Source of the DNA: Alphaproteobacteria bacterium
GTDB lineage: Bacteria; Pseudomonadota; Alphaproteobacteria; Rhizobiales; Rhizobiaceae
Direction of reading: 5' to 3'
Length of the DNA stretch: 64,000 nt
Assembly (NCBI GenBank): GCA_024742485.1
Contig: JANSYK010000001.1
Location: forward strand, 1,240,001-1,304,000
The notes beneath the pieces are model-generated. The model saw only the letters and a program-made list of their open reading frames with translations. It did no database searches and had not been told where the DNA came from. Positions within the stretch are counted from its first letter, which is position 1. The number at the start of each line of letters is the position of its first letter. The translations under genes were made by a program, and so were the position numbers. Below, one piece after another: positions 1-9,431 of this stretch.

Positions 1-917
1 GTGGTTGCTGCAATATAAAGAAGCAGAACACCCAAAAACAACGGCGGCAGCAACAACGCGATGCCGAGCGAAACGATCAGCAGGGATGCCCCCAGAAACA
101 ATCCGAATGGTATGGACAATTGTCCGCTGGCAAAGGGTCGTAATCTCTTGCGCACATGCCGCCGGTCATTCTCCAGGTCAGCCAGATCGTTGAGCACGTA
201 GACAAATGAGGCAGCGAAGGAAAACGACACGAAGGCGGCCACGACCGTGAGCACCATGACGACATTGAAGACTTCATGATTGAGAATCAGCGGCACGGCC
301 AACAACGAATTCTTCAACCATTGATGAACCCGGATACCCTTTAGAACGGACCGCAATCCGCCCTTCGGCTTGACCAGGCATTTCGCATCATGGTTCCGTT
401 GCCAGCGGTTGGCTGCTCGGTCGGGGGCCACGACAATTGCCTCGTTCGCCGCTTCGAACACGGCAACATCATCACTGCTGTCACCGACATAGTCGAAACC
501 GCCAACGCCGAATTTCTGCACCAGAACATCGCGTTTGCGTGACGCGGTCAAATTGATCGTGTCAGAACTGTGCAGGACAGCATGGAATATGCCGAGGTGA
601 CCAGCCACCCCGTGGGCGACCTTCTTGGGTGCGCCGGTTGCCAGAATGATCGTTCGGCCGGTACGCCGCTCATTTTCGAGAAACTCCAGGACTTCAGGCC
701 GATAGGGCCAGGTCGCCGGATCACGATCCGATTGTTCGGCAACGGCTGTTTTCAGAGCCGCTTTTCCACGCATTAGCCAACCGATGGCCGCAAACACCAT
801 CAGAGGGTTGCGCAGGATGATGCCCAGCAGACCTTCCCACAGCGTGTCGGTCGCCACCAGCGTCCCGTCAAGGTCAACGCATAGTGGAAGCTTGTCCGGA
901 TCTGGCGTCCTGTCCAT
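1..917 (-). CDS. HAD phosphatase-UbiA prenyltransferase fusion (3' end cut by window edge)
   Basis: The frame opens at ATG 917 and runs without a stop to base 1, giving 305 codons, so the C-terminus is missing. Residues 1-180 read as a HAD-type hydrolase: DLDGT at 15-19 holds the nucleophile aspartate, ATGAPKK lies near 93-99 and GDSSDD at 145-150 is the metal-binding motif. From about residue 190 a membrane UbiA prenyltransferase follows, with the Asp-rich motif NDLADLENDR at 243-252 and several hydrophobic segments. UbiA enzymes move prenyl groups within the membrane; relatives with a fused HAD domain resemble decaprenyl-phosphate phosphoribosyltransferases, whose product is dephosphorylated by a phosphatase. 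Assigning that reaction here is inference. The gene is divergent from the GGDEF-EAL gene. Confidence 0.85.
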   Translation of the reverse strand, partial: MDRTPDPDKLPLCVDLDGTLVATDTLWEGLLGIILRNPLMVFAAIGWLMRGKAALKTAVAEQSDRDPATWPYRPEVLEFLENERRTGRTIILATGAPKKVAHGVAGHLGIFHAVLHSSDTINLTASRKRDVLVQKFGVGGFDYVGDSSDDVAVFEAANEAIVVAPDRAANRWQRNHDAKCLVKPKGGLRSVLKGIRVHQWLKNSLLAVPLILNHEVFNVVMVLTVVAAFVSFSFAASFVYVLNDLADLENDRRHVRKRLRPFASGQLSIPFGLFLGASLLIVSLGIALLLPPLFLGVLLLYIAAT

Positions 918-1387
918 TTCTGTCTTCCAACCAGTCTCAACTGGCCCCACAGTGCCGGAACAACCTTCCAATCCGGTGAACGCCCCGCCCTATTCGGGTT
1001 CCCCAGGACGCGGAAATGGGTCTGTGGTTAACAAACCGCTATCCGAACAGGGTGAGTCGAAGGACGAAATCGAAGGACATTCGGGCCCGAACGGCAGCAG
1101 TCCGCCGCTTTGCGATCCCGACACCGCTCCGACCTCGCGCCCGTCTGCAATTGAGTTGCGATAACAGTTGCTTACCACCATGCGTCGTAATTCAACCATT
1201 AGCAGTTAATTAATGGGTTTGAGCAAGAATCGCCCTGTTCAGGTTGGTATTGATCCAAGGCATGACGCCGCACCTGTTTCCCGGCATTCCGGAGTGTTTG
1301 TGACTTTGTTTCTGCCGGATGGCGTATGTACTGCATTCAATCATTTATCAGCATCGATAAGATGTCCCGCCCCGCATTCAATCAGGC
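918..1387. other. Intergenic region between divergent genes
   Basis: These 470 bases separate the UbiA fusion gene (leftward) from the GGDEF-EAL gene (rightward) and must hold both promoters. Short open frames occur on both strands, but none has a convincing ribosome binding site or recognisable protein features. The right-hand part is more AT-rich, around 1325-1365, and contains a weak TTATC/GATAA inverted repeat near 1348-1363. No RNA gene or repeat is recognised. Confidence 0.5.
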
Positions 1388-3517
1388 ATGATGATGCACG
1401 GACGCACTTTCATGCGGTCAGCGGCAATTGCGCTGGCGGTTATTGTTTTTGTCTGTGGTGCCTATCTGGGCCTGGACAAAACAATCAACTGGCTCCTGTG
1501 GAAAGATGCCAGCTCAATCGGCATGAATTGGGCGCACCACATGGACGCGCATCTGCCGAGTTTCATGGATCACAATGCCGGGCACGAAAGCAACAAGCCG
1601 GATTATGCATCGGATGCGGAGGAACTCGAGCACTTTGCTTTCGACATCCTGTCCATCGAGCAAATCTATCAGATCGACTTCATCAATGCTGAGGGCCAGA
1701 AAGTAGCCAGTTTTGGTGATTTCACCGCCTCCCGGCAACAGGCGCGATCAATTCTGGGCAACTCAATCGCGCCAGGTACCATCGGAACAGGTTTACAAAA
1801 CGCGGAGCATTCCGCCAATCCGGGCGACACGCATGCCCATACGGCTCAAATCCGGCATGGTGACGCGCATTCGCACCCCGTCGCCGAGCAATCTTTGCCG
1901 CTGGACCAGGGTCTGGTTGCACCAATCCTGAACCAGGGTTTGAATGAAATCGTCATTCGCAGGGATTCACCCCCGAACCAGCCGACAGTCTTCGCCGAGG
2001 TCTACCACCCGATAAAGTCGGGCGGTCAAACAATCTGCCTTTTGCGTGTCCTCATTGATCTTGAAGGAAGGGCGTCGCTCTATCGCGACATCTTCACTTT
2101 CGGTTCAATTCTTTTCCTCATTGCGGTCACGCTCTTTGGTGTCCTGCCCCTCAGAAAATTTCTCCAGATCAGGAGAGGCAAATTCGAAGCCGATGGAAAA
2201 GCGCAATTTCTGGCCACCCATGATCTGATGACCGGTGTTACCAATCGAAACGCATTTCAGGACCGCGCACCGGTCATACTCGCAGAATGTGCGGCCAACG
2301 GGGATGCGAGTGTCCTTTTTCTGATCGATATCGATGGCTTCAAGGACATCAACGATTTTTACGGCCACGACGCAGGTGACCAGTTGCTCAAGCAGGTCGC
2401 CGGTGCGCTGGAAAAGAGTTTTCCGGACCGGAGCCTGATCGCCCGCATGGGTGGTGATGAGTTTGCGGTCCTGGCACCTACGAACGAACCCGGATCGGAA
2501 GCCAGATATCTAGACATTCCAAAGACTTTCGGCATCAATCTGAATCAACGCATTCAGAAACTGGAGATCACGATCACGGCCGGCATGGCACGGTTCCCGC
2601 GTGATGGAAAGAGCCTGGAAGCGCTCATGCAAAACGCCGACCTGGCCTGGTACAGCGCCAAGAAGTCCAGCAGCCACGGAATCATCGAGTTTGATCACAG
2701 CCTGAGGCGACAGTTCCAGACGCGCATCGATCTGCTTCGCGATTTCAGCCGGGCGCTCGAAGCGGGACAAATCGTACCGCATTATCAGGCACTGATCTGT
2801 TCAGCCACAGGTCGGGTCAGAGGTTTCGAAGCATTGGCACGGTGGCAACATCCGACAAAGGGACTGTTGACGCCGGGTCATTTTTTCGAGGCCCTTGAAG
2901 ACCGCCAGATCGCCCAGTCGCTCGGGGCCTACATGCTGAACGCGATCGCAACCGATATGGCCATCTGGAAATCTCAGGGCGTCAAGTTTGAGACGATTGG
3001 CCTTAATGTCACCGACGCGGACCTGTTGCGCCCCGGCTTTTCGCTCGATGTTATCGCAGTCCTTTCCAGACACGGGCTGACCGGCAAGGAACTGGCAATC
3101 GAGCTCACCGAAAACTGCCTGTTTGGAGGTGACAAAAAGGTCATTGCATCCAAACTCACCGAACTCAGATCCGCAGGATGTCACATTGCGCTGGACGATT
3201 TCGGCACCGGTTACTCCTCGATCACGCATATCAAGGAAATGCCCGTGACGGCTGTCAAGATTGACATGTCCTTCATTCGCGAGATTGCCAATGATCCGGC
3301 AGACCAGGCCATTGTTCGCGCGCTCGTTGATCTGGGAGAGGCCATCGGCTTCAAGCTGGTTGCCGAGGGTGTCGAGACGGAAGAACAGCACCTGCTGGTG
3401 GAAGAACTCGGGTGTCACCTGATTCAAGGTTACTACCACGCCAGACCGGTCCCTGCAGAGGACGTTCCCGGGGTCATTGCAGCCTTGGACCATAACACGG
3501 CGCGACTGGCGGGATAA
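1388..3517 (+). CDS. Membrane GGDEF-EAL protein (diguanylate cyclase/phosphodiesterase)
   Basis: This 709-residue protein should turn over cyclic di-GMP. A membrane segment at about 11-28 and a second at 237-253 enclose a roughly 200-residue periplasmic sensor region. The GGDEF domain follows (about 270-435) with an intact GGDEF at 355-359; the RxxD inhibitory site expected just upstream is not visible. The EAL domain (about 445-700) keeps EAL at 481-483, DDFGTGYS at 603-610 and the VAEGVET segment, so both activities could be retained. The sensor region has a His-rich stretch at about 141-163, including HAHTAQIRHGDAHSH, which may bind metal (inference). Start choice among the clustered ATG codons at 1388-1394 is uncertain. 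It appears to be a single-gene unit. Confidence 0.92.
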   Translation: MMMHGRTFMRSAAIALAVIVFVCGAYLGLDKTINWLLWKDASSIGMNWAHHMDAHLPSFMDHNAGHESNKPDYASDAEELEHFAFDILSIEQIYQIDFINAEGQKVASFGDFTASRQQARSILGNSIAPGTIGTGLQNAEHSANPGDTHAHTAQIRHGDAHSHPVAEQSLPLDQGLVAPILNQGLNEIVIRRDSPPNQPTVFAEVYHPIKSGGQTICLLRVLIDLEGRASLYRDIFTFGSILFLIAVTLFGVLPLRKFLQIRRGKFEADGKAQFLATHDLMTGVTNRNAFQDRAPVILAECAANGDASVLFLIDIDGFKDINDFYGHDAGDQLLKQVAGALEKSFPDRSLIARMGGDEFAVLAPTNEPGSEARYLDIPKTFGINLNQRIQKLEITITAGMARFPRDGKSLEALMQNADLAWYSAKKSSSHGIIEFDHSLRRQFQTRIDLLRDFSRALEAGQIVPHYQALICSATGRVRGFEALARWQHPTKGLLTPGHFFEALEDRQIAQSLGAYMLNAIATDMAIWKSQGVKFETIGLNVTDADLLRPGFSLDVIAVLSRHGLTGKELAIELTENCLFGGDKKVIASKLTELRSAGCHIALDDFGTGYSSITHIKEMPVTAVKIDMSFIREIANDPADQAIVRALVDLGEAIGFKLVAEGVETEEQHLLVEELGCHLIQGYYHARPVPAEDVPGVIAALDHNTARLAG

Positions 3518-3749
3518 CCCACACCTGTCAGGTACATGGTACGCTGTTGCATCCGAACCGAAACGGGTTCACTTCAAGTCTTTCTCAAATTCAAGAACTC
3601 ACCCGGCTGGCCGTCGAGAACCCCACTGATTCACGCCAGCATGCCGAATGGCACACCCCTGACCTTCCCGGATTTGAGCAGCGAGACATTCTGCTCCGTG
3701 ATGCCGACAGACAGGCTGCATACAGGGACACCGGCTTGCTGACAGCCGA

Positions 3750-6251
3750 TCAATCACCATCCGGATTATCAAGCCGGGGCTTCTTGCTTTGAGGTGTTTC
3801 CGCCGGGAGAGGATCCTCGGGCGCGGTGGCTTTCAGCCTTTCTTTCGCCAACTCGATTTTCAGGTCATCACCCCCCGATGGCGATTTGATATGAAGATCC
3901 CGTTGCGGGAACGGGATTTCAATCCCCTCTTCCTGAAACCGTTCGAAAATCGTCAGCCGAAGCTCGGTCGCAACGGTGATGCCCGACAGCACATCGGCCA
4001 GATAGACGCGCAACTCGAAATCAAGTGATGAATCGCCAAAGCCCATGAAAACGACAAAAGGAGCCGGATCACTCAAAACAAGCGAATGGGCCCGGCCGAT
4101 TTCTTCCAGCAATTCCATCACTCGGCGCGGATCCGCGTCATAGGAGACGCCAACGGCCACTTCCGACCTGCCGAGGCGGTTTCGGTGGGTCCAGTTGCCC
4201 ACGGGCGAATTGATCAGCTCAGAGTTCGGCACGATGATGGACTGACGCTGGAATGTCTCGATCTCCGTTGCGCGCACCGATATGTGCTTGACGAATCCCT
4301 GGGTCGATGCCGTCACCACCCAGTCGCCAACCTTGAACGGTCGCTCAGCCAGCAAAATCAGGCCGGAGACAAAATTGTTCACAATGTTCTGCAGACCAAA
4401 CCCGATGCCCAGGGACAATGCGCCCGCGACCAGCGCCAGATTTGACAGATTGAGACCGGCAACGGTGGCACCGATGACCGCGGCAATGCCGACACCGAGA
4501 TAGCCGATACCGGTACGAATGGAGTTGCGCAATCCCGCTTCCATGCGTCCGCGTTGCATCACACTGTGGTCGAGCCAGCGCTGAAACCAACGGGTAACGA
4601 AATAGCCGATGACAAAGAACAGGATACCCAGCAAAATGCCGGAAACCGATATCGTTACGCTGCCGATCGTGATGGAGCTCAGACTGTCCTGCACGAAGTT
4701 CTGGATGTCGCGAACCTGGTATCCCCACACCAGGAAGATGATCGGCACGCCAAAGACCAGCACGAAGAAATAGAGGCTGAGTCCCGCCAATAGCCCGAAT
4801 TGCTCGACCGCGACCTTGCCGAAATGAAAGCGAGTCGACAGCATCTGACCCAGTTGCGAGCCGACAAAGGCCTCCGGCTCGGACACAGCACGCGCCGAAA
4901 GAAAACCCAGATACATGGCCACCAGCAATGCACCCAATATGACAATCTGTGTCGCTGCAAACCGCGCCAGTCCGACATAACCGAACAGTGGCAGCACGAT
5001 GAGCGCAATGCCCAGCAGCAAGAGGGTGAGCCCAATGGATCGCGGCCAGGCACGGTTTGTTCCACCCTCACCCACCAGTGGGCGAACGAAAGAGCAAAGA
5101 ACCAGAATAACCCCGATGATGACGGTCGCCAGAAGGCTTTTCGCAACGGTCAGAATGAGCGGCGATTCCAGGACATCGCTGATACTGCTGGCCAGGTAAT
5201 CGCCCGCATTGACAAAGGCCATGGCAAAGACAAGCCACCACAACAGCCCGGCACCAGCATCCGAAACCTTTACCAGCCGCCAGTTTGGCCGGGACGGTGC
5301 GAGGACCGCGCTTGCCAACCGGGCCACAAAAAACAGGATGACGACAAATTCAAAGAATGGCTCGAGAATGGCCGCGATATCGGCGCGCAAGACATCGAAG
5401 CTGGTCAGGAAGAATGTTGTCAGCGTCAGGAATATGGCCAGCCCCAGGACCGGCAGGAGCGTGGTCCAGAAGGCCAGTGTGTGTTTGCTGAAGGGGCTCG
5501 GATTTGTGTCATCCGGGTCATGCCGCATAAAGCGGGACGCCAATTGGTATTCTCCGGCGATGAACAGGACGCCAAGGGCAAGTGACAGGAACAGCGCAGA
5601 AAGCAGTGCCCCGCGCTTGTAGGTCCATGTGAAGGTCGCCCAGCTCGTAATTTTCCAACTGAGCTCGTTCAACTCGACAACCAGCGCTGTCTCGGCCTCA
5701 GAAAGTGTCTTGCTTGAAACATCGGCACGGCCAAGAATTGTCTGCCTGAACAGATCCCGCCGGTAGGCCGTGACCGCTTTGGCAAGCCTTGCAGCCTCTT
5801 CGGCGACGGCTATCGCATCTCCGATATCGGCATTGATCAAAGACCGTTGTTTCACCAGGTGCTGACGCTCCTGGGTCAATGATTCCGGCTCTGGTGGTTC
5901 ATCTTCACCCGGAGGGTCTCCAAGAGCCGCCTCCCGCGCCTTGATCGCCTCAAGCCCCGGTTCCAAGCCCTTCTTGATATCCTCCATCGCAGCACTGAGG
6001 TCTTCGAGAGAAAGCTGCAGCTCTACCAGCCGGGAATCATTGTAGCGGACGACTTCTTCGTTCTGCTGAACGCCCTCGACCTCAGCCTTGGCCGCATCGA
6101 TGGCCTTCCGGGCGGCATCGATATCGCTTGTTGTTTCCAGGCTTGCGGGTTCAGGCCGCTCGGATTGCGCGACGGCAGGCGGACTGGCTATCAGGACAAG
6201 CCCGATGAGCAACAAGATTGCCGGAACTAGACGCTGCAGGATGGACCGCAC
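3750..6251 (-). CDS. DUF3772 mechanosensitive ion channel, MscS family
   Basis: A large MscS-type channel of about 833 residues, expected in the inner membrane as a release valve under osmotic downshock. A signal peptide ending near SPPAVAQ is followed by a charged, coiled N-terminal region of about 200 residues (DUF3772 type). About ten membrane segments come next, then the conserved MscS pore and beta domain, marked by NIVNNFVSGLILLAERPFKVG. The chosen start is GTG 6251, preceded at a 6-nt spacing by GAGGGG; an upstream in-frame start at 6299 would add 16 residues that fit a signal peptide less well. The C-terminal tail is polar and charged. It stands alone, downstream of the DUF924 gene on the same strand. 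Confidence 0.88.
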   Translation of the reverse strand: MRSILQRLVPAILLLIGLVLIASPPAVAQSERPEPASLETTSDIDAARKAIDAAKAEVEGVQQNEEVVRYNDSRLVELQLSLEDLSAAMEDIKKGLEPGLEAIKAREAALGDPPGEDEPPEPESLTQERQHLVKQRSLINADIGDAIAVAEEAARLAKAVTAYRRDLFRQTILGRADVSSKTLSEAETALVVELNELSWKITSWATFTWTYKRGALLSALFLSLALGVLFIAGEYQLASRFMRHDPDDTNPSPFSKHTLAFWTTLLPVLGLAIFLTLTTFFLTSFDVLRADIAAILEPFFEFVVILFFVARLASAVLAPSRPNWRLVKVSDAGAGLLWWLVFAMAFVNAGDYLASSISDVLESPLILTVAKSLLATVIIGVILVLCSFVRPLVGEGGTNRAWPRSIGLTLLLLGIALIVLPLFGYVGLARFAATQIVILGALLVAMYLGFLSARAVSEPEAFVGSQLGQMLSTRFHFGKVAVEQFGLLAGLSLYFFVLVFGVPIIFLVWGYQVRDIQNFVQDSLSSITIGSVTISVSGILLGILFFVIGYFVTRWFQRWLDHSVMQRGRMEAGLRNSIRTGIGYLGVGIAAVIGATVAGLNLSNLALVAGALSLGIGFGLQNIVNNFVSGLILLAERPFKVGDWVVTASTQGFVKHISVRATEIETFQRQSIIVPNSELINSPVGNWTHRNRLGRSEVAVGVSYDADPRRVMELLEEIGRAHSLVLSDPAPFVVFMGFGDSSLDFELRVYLADVLSGITVATELRLTIFERFQEEGIEIPFPQRDLHIKSPSGGDDLKIELAKERLKATAPEDPLPAETPQSKKPRLDNPDGD

Positions 6252-6365
6252 TCGACTCCCCTCGCACCACTCATTCATCGCATATACAATGAAATTCAAT
6301 CCGTTAACAGGTTGTGCAGCCGGATTGCTTTGAATGCATAATCCAGGTGGACGCCAAAAACCGCT

Positions 6366-6926
6366 TTAAAATCCGGCACCTGGTTTTGCCAGATAGGCAG
6401 CCTCTTCCGAGGTTGAGTCGCGTCCCAGAATCGCATTGCGATGTGGAAACCGGCCAAATTCGGCGATGACATCCCGGTGCTGATGCGCATAGTCGAGATA
6501 ATTCTCATTCGACAGTTTTTTGAACAGCTCGACAGAACGCTCCTGATCCGCAAGGCTCTCCGAATGCTCGTACGGCATATAGAAAAACAGCCGCCGGTCC
6601 TCGTCAACAATCTGATCCAGTCCCGCATCGATGGCGGCTTTTGCTTCACGAAGGGCAAGACCATCGGTGGCAAAAGCCAGAGGCGTTCCGCGGTAAATGT
6701 TGCGTGGGAACTGGTCAAACACAATAATGAGCGCCAACACCGCTTCTGCCGATTCCCACCATTGCTGGGGAACATTCCCGGCCAACGCCAGATGGGTGGC
6801 CCCGAACCTCTTGGCGATCTCGTGATCGATTTCCGCGTTTTTGACAAACCAGTCCTTTGGCTCCAGTTCATCGAACCAAAAAGTCGACACCGCGCTCGGC
6901 TCTGCAATTTCGGCTTTTTCAGGCAT
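6366..6926 (-). CDS. DUF924 family protein
   Basis: A soluble protein of about 186 residues that matches the DUF924 family by its overall pattern: STFWFDELEPKDWFVKN near the start, FDQFPRNIYRGTPLAFATD in the middle, and a FYMPYEHSESLADQERSVELF segment with the family's conserved PFMHSE-like core. No biochemical role is known for this family. The start at ATG 6926 is chosen because GGGGG lies 4-5 nt upstream; a longer frame from 6956 adds ten residues without such a site. It precedes the MscS gene on the same strand, with about 115 nt between them, so co-transcription is possible but not shown. Confidence 0.85.
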   Translation of the reverse strand: MPEKAEIAEPSAVSTFWFDELEPKDWFVKNAEIDHEIAKRFGATHLALAGNVPQQWWESAEAVLALIIVFDQFPRNIYRGTPLAFATDGLALREAKAAIDAGLDQIVDEDRRLFFYMPYEHSESLADQERSVELFKKLSNENYLDYAHQHRDVIAEFGRFPHRNAILGRDSTSEEAAYLAKPGAGF

Positions 6927-7414
6927 CGGACCCCCGCACAACAGGCAAACTGCCACATCTGATTATTCAGCAATGCGATATTGCCTGATTATGCCGAAAT
7001 GTCACCACAATGTTTTCTTCGCCTGGGTCGGTTCATTGACCTGAAACGGTTGACGGCCCCGCGCTCGAATGATGTTGGCTGAAATCACTTCCAGGACGCC
7101 AAAACATCCCTCAGATCGCGGAAAGATGACCGCCGGATCCGGGACTTGTGCGAATCAATCGCCCGAAAACGCGAATCACAACCCACGGTAGGCAACCGCG
7201 CCAGACCGCCAACGGGCATCTTAAGGTATTGAAAATATGGGCAAAAAGATAGGCTGCTTGTCAGGCAGCCCGAGTCTAGGGAGGAAATAAAACTGTATAT
7301 AGTGTATATTAAACAAAGCTTACGCAAAACTTACCATATTGCAACAAATTCATGAAAATACGTGTGAACTTAACGCGTCATCAGGATGTTGATGCACGGG
7401 AGGCCCGGTCGAGA
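6927..7414. other. Intergenic region between tandem minus-strand genes
   Basis: These 488 bases should contain the 3' end of the leucine-degradation transcript and the promoter of the DUF924 gene. An AT-rich island at about 7286-7350 stands out from its surroundings. A small inverted repeat GCAAT-N5-ATTGC lies at 6970-6984, about 45 nt upstream of the DUF924 start, and could be an operator. I see no clear hairpin with a T-run that would act as a terminator and no convincing small gene. Confidence 0.45.
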
Positions 7415-9421
7415 TCAGTCCTCGAGAGCCTCCAGCCGCAGCAATACATCCCCATCACTGACCTGAGCGCCATCACCGGCCAATATCTCCGCAATGACAC
7501 CGTCCCTTGGCGCGGCCAGCGTGATTTCCATTTTCATCGCCTCCATGATGATAAGGGCTTGGCCGCTTTCGACCGATTCACCGGCACGCACATGGACCTG
7601 CTTGACGATGCCCGGCATCGGTGCAGTGAGGCGGTCGGATCCACTTGCATCCTCTGATTCCTCTCCTGTCATGTCGGGGATGGTGAACGAGAACGTTCCC
7701 TCGACATCGACTATCACGAGTGTCGTTTGATGTCGTACCACCTGAACCGTGGATACTGTGCCGTCATGATCAATCGTCATCACCCCATCCAGGGCTGATT
7801 GCAGATCAAGCGTAACGGGGCCAAACGAACCGGATTTCGCGGGATAGTCTTCCACCAGCCAACGGTGGTCGGAAAGCCGGTTCACCGCCAGCACCAGGCT
7901 GACATCATCATGCACAAGATGAACCACCCGTTTGGCAGGCAGCCAGTGGGACCATAGGCCAAGCGTCGAAAAAGGGTCGGATGGGTCGTTGGCGCACCGG
8001 TCGAGCCCCAGACTGGCAAGCGCCGCCACTGCGACATGACGATCCGAAGGACGCGCCACGGCGTTCAACTCCGTCAAAGCCCGCTCGATCAGCCCCGTGT
8101 CGACATCGCCGCGTGCAAAAGCCCCGTGTCGGCACAACGCACCCAGAAACGCGACATTCGTCGTCGTTCCGACAACGACAGTCTTCGCCAGCGCCGCCTC
8201 CATCCGTCTAAGCGCCGTTACCCGGTTCGGGCCATGGGTAATGATCTTGGCAATCATCGGATCGTAAAACGGAGTGATCTCGTCGCCCTGCCGCACGCCC
8301 GAATCAACCCGGGCTGCCCCATCCGGCAGTCTGAGGTAATCCAGTTTGCCGGTTGCCGGAAGAAATGCCTTTTGTGCATTTTCCGCGTAAAGGCGCGCCT
8401 CGAACGACCATCCGTCGATCGAAAGGGCGCCCTGATCCATCGGCAGGGACTCCCCGGCGGCGACCCGCAACTGCCATTCGACAAGGTCGAGACCGGTAAT
8501 CATCTCGGTCACCGGATGCTCCACCTGCAACCGCGTGTTCATTTCCATGAAGTAGAACCGGTCGGGCGAAAGGCCCTGGCTGCTGTCGACAATGAACTCC
8601 ACAGTACCAGCACCGCTATATCCGATGGCCTTTGCCGCCTGTACCGCTGCCGCACCCATGGCCGCACGCATCTCGTCGGTCATGCCGGGTGCGGGTGCTT
8701 CCTCGATTACCTTCTGGTGACGACGCTGCAACGAACAATCCCGCTCGAACAGGTGCACGACATTGCCGAAACTGTCGCCAAACACCTGAATTTCGATATG
8801 TCGCGGCGCTGAAACGAACTTTTCAACGAGCACACGGCCGTCACCGAACGATGCCTCTCCTTCCCGCTTGGCCGCAGACAGGGAGTCGGCAAATGTCTGA
8901 GGATTGTCCACCAGGCGCATGCCCTTGCCGCCACCGCCTGCGCGTGCCTTGATCAAAACCGGAAATCCGATTTCATTGGCCTTGCTGGCCAGCACCACCA
9001 GATCCTGCGCCTCGCCGTGATATCCCGGCACAACGGGAACACCGGCTTTTTCCATCAGCGTCTTGGCTGCATCTTTCAGGCCCATGGCGCGAATGGCGTC
9101 AGATGAAGGGCCAATGAAGCACAATCCGGCTGCCTCCACCGCCTCCACGAAGTCCGGGTTTTCGGACAGAAAACCGTATCCCGGATGAACGGCATCCGAA
9201 CCGGTTGCCCGAGCTGCCGCGATCAGCCTCTCACCATCGAGATAGCTATCCGAAACCGGCGCTGGACCGATATGAACCGCCTCGTCGGCCATTTCCACAT
9301 GCAACGCAAACCGGTCCGCATCGGAAAAAACCGCAACGGTCGCAATGCCCAGACGCCGTGCCGTCCGGATGATGCGGCAGGCGATTTCGCCACGATTGGC
9401 GATCAGGATTTTGTCGAACAT
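7415..9421 (-). CDS. mccA: Methylcrotonyl-CoA carboxylase, biotin-containing (alpha) subunit
   Basis: This 668-residue subunit carboxylates its own biotin with ATP and bicarbonate and passes the carboxyl group to 3-methylcrotonyl-CoA in leucine breakdown. A biotin carboxylase/ATP-grasp half begins at the start codon (MFDKILIANRGEIACRI) and includes the Gly-rich loop KARAGGGGKGMR. A linker follows, then a C-terminal biotinyl domain with the attachment lysine in EAMKMEI. The start is ATG 9421; longer frames would overlap the upstream gene. It lies 10 nt after mccB, forming ivd-mccB-mccA. Propionyl-CoA or geranyl-CoA carboxylase alpha subunits look alike, but the neighbouring isovaleryl-CoA dehydrogenase supports methylcrotonyl-CoA. 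Confidence 0.92.
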   Translation of the reverse strand: MFDKILIANRGEIACRIIRTARRLGIATVAVFSDADRFALHVEMADEAVHIGPAPVSDSYLDGERLIAAARATGSDAVHPGYGFLSENPDFVEAVEAAGLCFIGPSSDAIRAMGLKDAAKTLMEKAGVPVVPGYHGEAQDLVVLASKANEIGFPVLIKARAGGGGKGMRLVDNPQTFADSLSAAKREGEASFGDGRVLVEKFVSAPRHIEIQVFGDSFGNVVHLFERDCSLQRRHQKVIEEAPAPGMTDEMRAAMGAAAVQAAKAIGYSGAGTVEFIVDSSQGLSPDRFYFMEMNTRLQVEHPVTEMITGLDLVEWQLRVAAGESLPMDQGALSIDGWSFEARLYAENAQKAFLPATGKLDYLRLPDGAARVDSGVRQGDEITPFYDPMIAKIITHGPNRVTALRRMEAALAKTVVVGTTTNVAFLGALCRHGAFARGDVDTGLIERALTELNAVARPSDRHVAVAALASLGLDRCANDPSDPFSTLGLWSHWLPAKRVVHLVHDDVSLVLAVNRLSDHRWLVEDYPAKSGSFGPVTLDLQSALDGVMTIDHDGTVSTVQVVRHQTTLVIVDVEGTFSFTIPDMTGEESEDASGSDRLTAPMPGIVKQVHVRAGESVESGQALIIMEAMKMEITLAAPRDGVIAEILAGDGAQVSDGDVLLRLEALED

Positions 9422-9431
9422 GACGCCGCCT

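Noticed and set aside
2801-3493. A 230-codon open frame on the minus strand
   Set aside because: It is antisense to the EAL domain, which carries all expected motifs; the minus-strand product matches nothing.
4800-5585. A 261-codon open frame on the plus strand
   Set aside because: It is antisense to the membrane part of the MscS gene; the polar, repetitive composition is that of an antisense of hydrophobic codons.
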